Of a DNA stretch of 42,752 bases, positions 39,765-42,752 are shown piece after piece. Source of the DNA: Sphingomonas sp. (lineage in GTDB: Bacteria; Pseudomonadota; Alphaproteobacteria; Sphingomonadales; Sphingomonadaceae); NCBI GenBank assembly GCA_025981625.1, contig JAICXF010000009.1:1-42752 (forward strand), given 5' to 3'. A program made the position numbers and the translations under genes. Below the pieces are notes generated by a model. The model saw only the letters and a program-made list of their open reading frames with translations, did not search any database and was not told the DNA's origin. Numbering within the stretch: position 1 is the stretch's first letter; each line of letters opens with the position of its first letter.

Positions 39765-42092
39765 CTAAGCCGCGGTGCGCTTGCGGTCGGAAGCGAGGCG
39801 CTTGATCAAGCTGTCCAATCCCATTGGCCGACCGATCGCGAAACCTTGCGCGATGTCGCACCCCATGCCGATCAGAAGATCGAGGATGTCACGGTCCTCG
39901 ACGCCTTCGGCCACGACCTTGCGGCCGAGTGAATGGGCGAGGCCGATGGTCGATTGCACCATCAGGCGGTCGCTTCGGTTCTCGACCATGCCTTTGACGA
40001 AGCTTTGGTCGATCTTGATCTCGTTCGCCGGGATTTTCTTCAGATAGTCGAGGGTGGACAGCCCGGTGCCATAATCGTCAATTGCAAGGTTCACGCCCAG
40101 GTCGCGCAAACGTGAGATCATTTCCAATCCTTCGCCGCTGCCAGTGAGCGCCGCGGTTTCCGTCAATTCGAGGGTCAGACGCTCGGCGGCCACGCCGTGC
40201 CTCGCGAGCTGGGCTGCCAAGCGGAGTGTGAAGCCCTTGTCCGTGAGGAGCCGCGCCGAAAGATTGACGGCCATGTTAAAGTTCGTGCCGCGCTTATTGA
40301 TCTGAGCGGCCGCCGCCATAGCCTTTTCAAGCACGAAATCCGTGAGCTTGCCGATGCGGTTATGCTGCTCGGCGGCAGCAACAAACTCGGATGCTGCGAT
40401 CGGCCCCTTTTCGGGGTGCGTCCACCGGGCGAGCGCCTCGGCGCCGATGATCTGGCGGGAGCCGAGGTCCAGCTTCGGCTGATAGGCGACCCACACTTCG
40501 TTGCGATCAATCGCTTCGTCCAGCTGGCTCAGCATCGACAGCTTCCAGGATGCGCTCTCCAGGCTCTCCGGCTCGTGATATTTCCACTTGAGGCCATCGT
40601 GAGCCGCCTCGTCGGCAGCCACCAACGCACTCGCCAGCCGGTTCTCGATCGAACGTCCGCTGCCGATTTCGACTCCGAAGGAGATGGAAAGGTCTATCGA
40701 CAGACCCGCCACTCGAGCCGGATTTCGGAACAATGCGTACAGGGCTTCAAGATGATTACCGAACGGCTGCTCCGGGTGTTCGAACCACGCGAAGATGCCG
40801 CCATCGCCCTGGTACAAGACGCGGGTCGTCGAACCCACATTCAGCCGCGCAACGACCTGCTCGATCAGGTGTCGCTCGGTGTTCGGCGGCAAGGTCGCGA
40901 GAATTTCTTCGTAGTTGAGCACTCGCGCGGCGACCAGGGCGAGCTTGCGGCCGTCGCGATTGCCGCGGAGCGCATTGAGGTTGGGTAAGTCCGAAATCGG
41001 ATTGACGAGGCCGCGAGTCCGGTAGCGGCGCCAGCCAAGGTTCCCAGCGATGATCAGGATCACGAAGATGCCGGGTGTGACGTCTACGAAAATAAGATGG
41101 CTTTCTAGGGGGACCGGAAGAGCGAGAAGGGCGGCGCCTGCGAATGCAAGGATGGACGTGCGCACGGAGCTTCGCTTGCTCGCAAGAGTGAGTGCACCAG
41201 CCCCGAGCGCCAGCAGCAGGCCTGGAACGTAGCCCAAATCCAAGGGGCGCCCGTGCTTCAGAGTCTCGGCGCCCAACGCATGTATCTGCACGCCGAATGC
41301 GCGGCCGTATCCGGGGACGAAGAAGTTATCGTTCAGGATTTCTGAGCCGGTACCGATCATCACATATTTGCCGCGCAGTTCCTTGTCCGAGACGCGGCCC
41401 TCAAGAACATCGAGCGCGGAATAAGCGGGAATGCTCGTCACATCGATCGAATAATCAACCGGGAAGGGTGCGCCGGGCGTCCCGCGGACGTCGGCCATTG
41501 CGGCAGCGAATGACGGAATGGTTTTGCCGCCTAACTGACCGGCCCACGGGAGGTGCCAGACCGCGTTCTGGTAGTTGTACCGGAAACTCGCGAGCGCCAG
41601 GCTCGAATGGTCAGCGAAGATCGGCAATGGCCTTCCGTCGACATCTTGCGGGCTTCCGTTGCTGCCGATTATCGATCGGGCGAACAGAGTGACTCGGCCC
41701 GAGCGGCTGATCGCATTTGCCAGCGCGCCATCGTTTTCCGCGTCCGTCGGGAAGGACAGGTTTATGTCGAGGAAGATTTTTTTTGCACCGCTGTCGGAAA
41801 CTCGGTTCAGGAGGCGAGCCGTATCTCGCCTTGGCCAAGGCCAGTTCGCGATCCGGTGGAGCGCCGGATCGTCGATCAGGACGAGGACGATGTCGCCGCT
41901 CGCCTTGTGCCGATGGAGGTCGTTCCGTGTTGCCCGAAGGAGATCCTCCGCCATTTCGCCGAGTCCAACCAATCCAAACAAGAATCCGGCCACTGCCGCC
42001 CAGAGCAACAGCTTCCACGGCTTTCGTTCGACATTTTGCTTGCCGCGCTTCGACACCAGGCGCTTCGCTTCCTTCAACGACGGTGGCTCCAC
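39765..42092 (-). CDS. CHASE2-EAL c-di-GMP phosphodiesterase (degenerate GGDEF)
   Basis: 775 residues, GTG start at 42092. One N-terminal helix (about 28-45), a periplasmic CHASE2 sensor (about 48-285), and three helices (about 288-352). A degenerate GGDEF domain (about 365-500) has GDGGIF where the active motif should be. A complete EAL domain covers 515-765: E552 in GAEALARW, N610 in NLSAR, E642/E645 in ELTET, D672-D673 in IDDYGTG, K693, E729 in VAEGVED and Q749. All are as in active phosphodiesterases, so it should degrade c-di-GMP in response to an envelope signal. PilZ receptors lie about 4 kb away. Confidence 0.94.
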   Translation of the reverse strand: MEPPSLKEAKRLVSKRGKQNVERKPWKLLLWAAVAGFLFGLVGLGEMAEDLLRATRNDLHRHKASGDIVLVLIDDPALHRIANWPWPRRDTARLLNRVSDSGAKKIFLDINLSFPTDAENDGALANAISRSGRVTLFARSIIGSNGSPQDVDGRPLPIFADHSSLALASFRYNYQNAVWHLPWAGQLGGKTIPSFAAAMADVRGTPGAPFPVDYSIDVTSIPAYSALDVLEGRVSDKELRGKYVMIGTGSEILNDNFFVPGYGRAFGVQIHALGAETLKHGRPLDLGYVPGLLLALGAGALTLASKRSSVRTSILAFAGAALLALPVPLESHLIFVDVTPGIFVILIIAGNLGWRRYRTRGLVNPISDLPNLNALRGNRDGRKLALVAARVLNYEEILATLPPNTERHLIEQVVARLNVGSTTRVLYQGDGGIFAWFEHPEQPFGNHLEALYALFRNPARVAGLSIDLSISFGVEIGSGRSIENRLASALVAADEAAHDGLKWKYHEPESLESASWKLSMLSQLDEAIDRNEVWVAYQPKLDLGSRQIIGAEALARWTHPEKGPIAASEFVAAAEQHNRIGKLTDFVLEKAMAAAAQINKRGTNFNMAVNLSARLLTDKGFTLRLAAQLARHGVAAERLTLELTETAALTGSGEGLEMISRLRDLGVNLAIDDYGTGLSTLDYLKKIPANEIKIDQSFVKGMVENRSDRLMVQSTIGLAHSLGRKVVAEGVEDRDILDLLIGMGCDIAQGFAIGRPMGLDSLIKRLASDRKRTAA

Positions 42093-42105
42093 ATGCGCGC
42101 GTAAA

Positions 42106-42124
42106 GGTTATTAATTCGATAACC
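42106..42124. promoter_or_regulatory. Palindrome upstream of the CHASE2-EAL start
   Basis: GGTTAT (42106-42111) and ATAACC (42119-42124) are inverted around 7 bp, 14 bases before the GTG start. It may be an operator or a leader hairpin that limits translation. A further TTAAC lies at 42134-42138. Confidence 0.35.
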
Positions 42125-42260
42125 TCGTGTTGATTAACGGGCGCCGCGAAAGTCCACTTTGCCTCTGTCCTATGCTGGCGTTTTGTGCATGTTGCGGGCG
42201 ATGCGTTCGCCGCCGGGTCAACCAGCTATCAAATCGAATTTGCTGGAGCCTCGCGCACGT

Positions 42261-42272
42261 GTGTGCGCACAC
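42261..42272. promoter_or_regulatory. 12-bp perfect palindrome before the pnt genes
   Basis: GTGTGCGCACAC, 42 bases before the pntAB start, in an otherwise non-coding stretch (42095-42313) in which I see no gene. A possible operator for the transhydrogenase operon; the alternating purine-pyrimidine content could also be incidental. Confidence 0.3.
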
Positions 42273-42313
42273 GCGCGTAGCGGTGTGAACTTTGGCAACT
42301 TTCGAGAGGCGTG

Positions 42314-42616
42314 ATGGACTTCATTTCGATCTTATCGATCTTCGTGCTCGCCTGCTTCGTCGGCTATTACGTGGTGTGGTCGGTGACGCCTGCGCTGCAC
42401 ACGCCGCTGATGAGCGTCACGAATGCCATTTCCTCGGTGATCGTAGTGGGCGCCCTGATCGCCTCTGCGGCAGCGGGAAGTCCGAGTTCGAAGTGGCTCG
42501 GACTGGTCGCGGTGGCGCTTGCCAGCGTGAACATCTTCGGCGGCTTCGCCGTCACCCAGCGGATGCTCTCGATGTACAAGAAGCGCGAGCGCCAAGGGGA
42601 CAAGACGCATGGCTGA
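42314..42616 (+). CDS. pntAB: NAD(P) transhydrogenase subunit alpha part 2
   Basis: 100 residues with three to four helices (about 5-25, 32-52, 60-80). It is the membrane part of the alpha chain in the split bacterial proton-translocating transhydrogenase. Signature: FVGYYVVWSVTPALHTPLMS and SVTNAISSVIVVGAL, which match the C-terminal part of PntA. ATG at 42314 has GAGAGG 4 nt upstream. The NAD-binding part (PntAA) is not upstream. It overlaps the following gene by 8 bases. Confidence 0.92.
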   Translation: MDFISILSIFVLACFVGYYVVWSVTPALHTPLMSVTNAISSVIVVGALIASAAAGSPSSKWLGLVAVALASVNIFGGFAVTQRMLSMYKKRERQGDKTHG

Positions 42617-42752
42617 GGCCGCGCACGCGCAACCCGCCTGGGTCCTGCTCGCCTACCTGGTCGCGGGCGTTTGCTTCATTCTTGCACTGAGGGGCTTGTC
42701 GGGCCCGGAGAGCAGCCGACGCGGCAACAGGACGGGCATGATCGGCATGGCG
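42609..42752 (+). CDS. pntB: NAD(P) transhydrogenase subunit beta, N-terminal part (runs off window)
   Basis: 48 residues visible. A first helix (about 9-27; PAWVLLAYLVAGVCFILALR) is followed by GLSGPESSRRGNRTGMIGMA, the classical N-terminal PntB motif. The beta subunit binds NADP and carries part of the proton channel. ATG at 42609 overlaps the end of pntAB, as expected for this operon. The rest lies beyond the right edge. Confidence 0.93.
   Translation, partial: MAEAAHAQPAWVLLAYLVAGVCFILALRGLSGPESSRRGNRTGMIGMA

Noticed and set aside
42172..42282. 36-codon frame upstream of pntAB, rich in Cys and Arg
   Set aside because: No ribosome site and atypical composition; most likely chance in a leader region.

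Overview
The window is a GC-rich, densely packed chromosomal segment from an alphaproteobacterium, most likely a member of the Sphingomonadales (Sphingomonas or Sphingomicrobium type). This rests on recognised gene families and their company: split glyQ/glyS and gcvPA/gcvPB, a Tad/Cpa pilus locus, a TIR-TolB-TPR protein, a TonB-dependent receptor beside a 2OG-Fe(II) oxygenase, many GTG/TTG starts, and several G-rich palindromic repeat families. No tRNA, rRNA, CRISPR array, prophage or canonical insertion sequence was seen.

Layout. 1-5.4 kb: 3' end of cytochrome c1 with a strong terminator, an M28 peptidase, a Gly/Tyr-rich lipoprotein, a MaoC dehydratase, a PAP2 phosphatase, a two-helix membrane protein and the GTPase YchF. 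5.4-10 kb: the TIR-TolB-TPR protein, a 2OG-Fe(II) oxygenase and a divergent TonB-dependent receptor. 10-13.5 kb: rplY-pth, then two TraB/GumN-like proteins. 13.5-17.1 kb: glyQ, a DUF559 (Vsr-like) nuclease gene framed by inverted REP-like repeats, and glyS. 17.1-24.5 kb: a minus-strand Tad pilus operon (cpaA-cpaB-cpaC-cpaD-cpaE-tadB-tadC) without a pilin gene or the CpaF/TadA ATPase. 24.5-28.4 kb: an FAD oxidoreductase, rnhA, ispH and two small unknown proteins. 28.5-34.2 kb: a tandem glycine riboswitch driving gcvT-gcvH-methyltransferase-gcvPA-gcvPB. 34.2-39.3 kb: a DUF1453-like membrane protein, a DUF938 methyltransferase, two convergent PilZ proteins, a two-domain aspartyl protease, a truncated GNAT remnant and a GT4 glycosyltransferase. 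39.5-42.75 kb: a 27-codon gene with its own promoter and terminator, a CHASE2-EAL c-di-GMP enzyme, and the start of a pnt transhydrogenase operon.

Main themes. First, small palindromic elements have reshaped several operons. Paired REP-like arms lie between pth and rplY, around the DUF559 gene, and between ispH and rnhA; in each case a G-rich arm end sits at Shine-Dalgarno distance from the next start codon. A second palindrome family is inserted in frame inside glyS and gcvPB. A third, with perfect 15-bp ends, lies inside the gcv operon. Second, glycine metabolism is well represented (glycyl-tRNA synthetase and riboswitch-controlled glycine cleavage). Third, surface and c-di-GMP functions cluster (Tad pilus, PilZ proteins, CHASE2-EAL, GT4). 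The most novel candidates are the REP-framed nuclease cassette and the 27-residue peptide gene.
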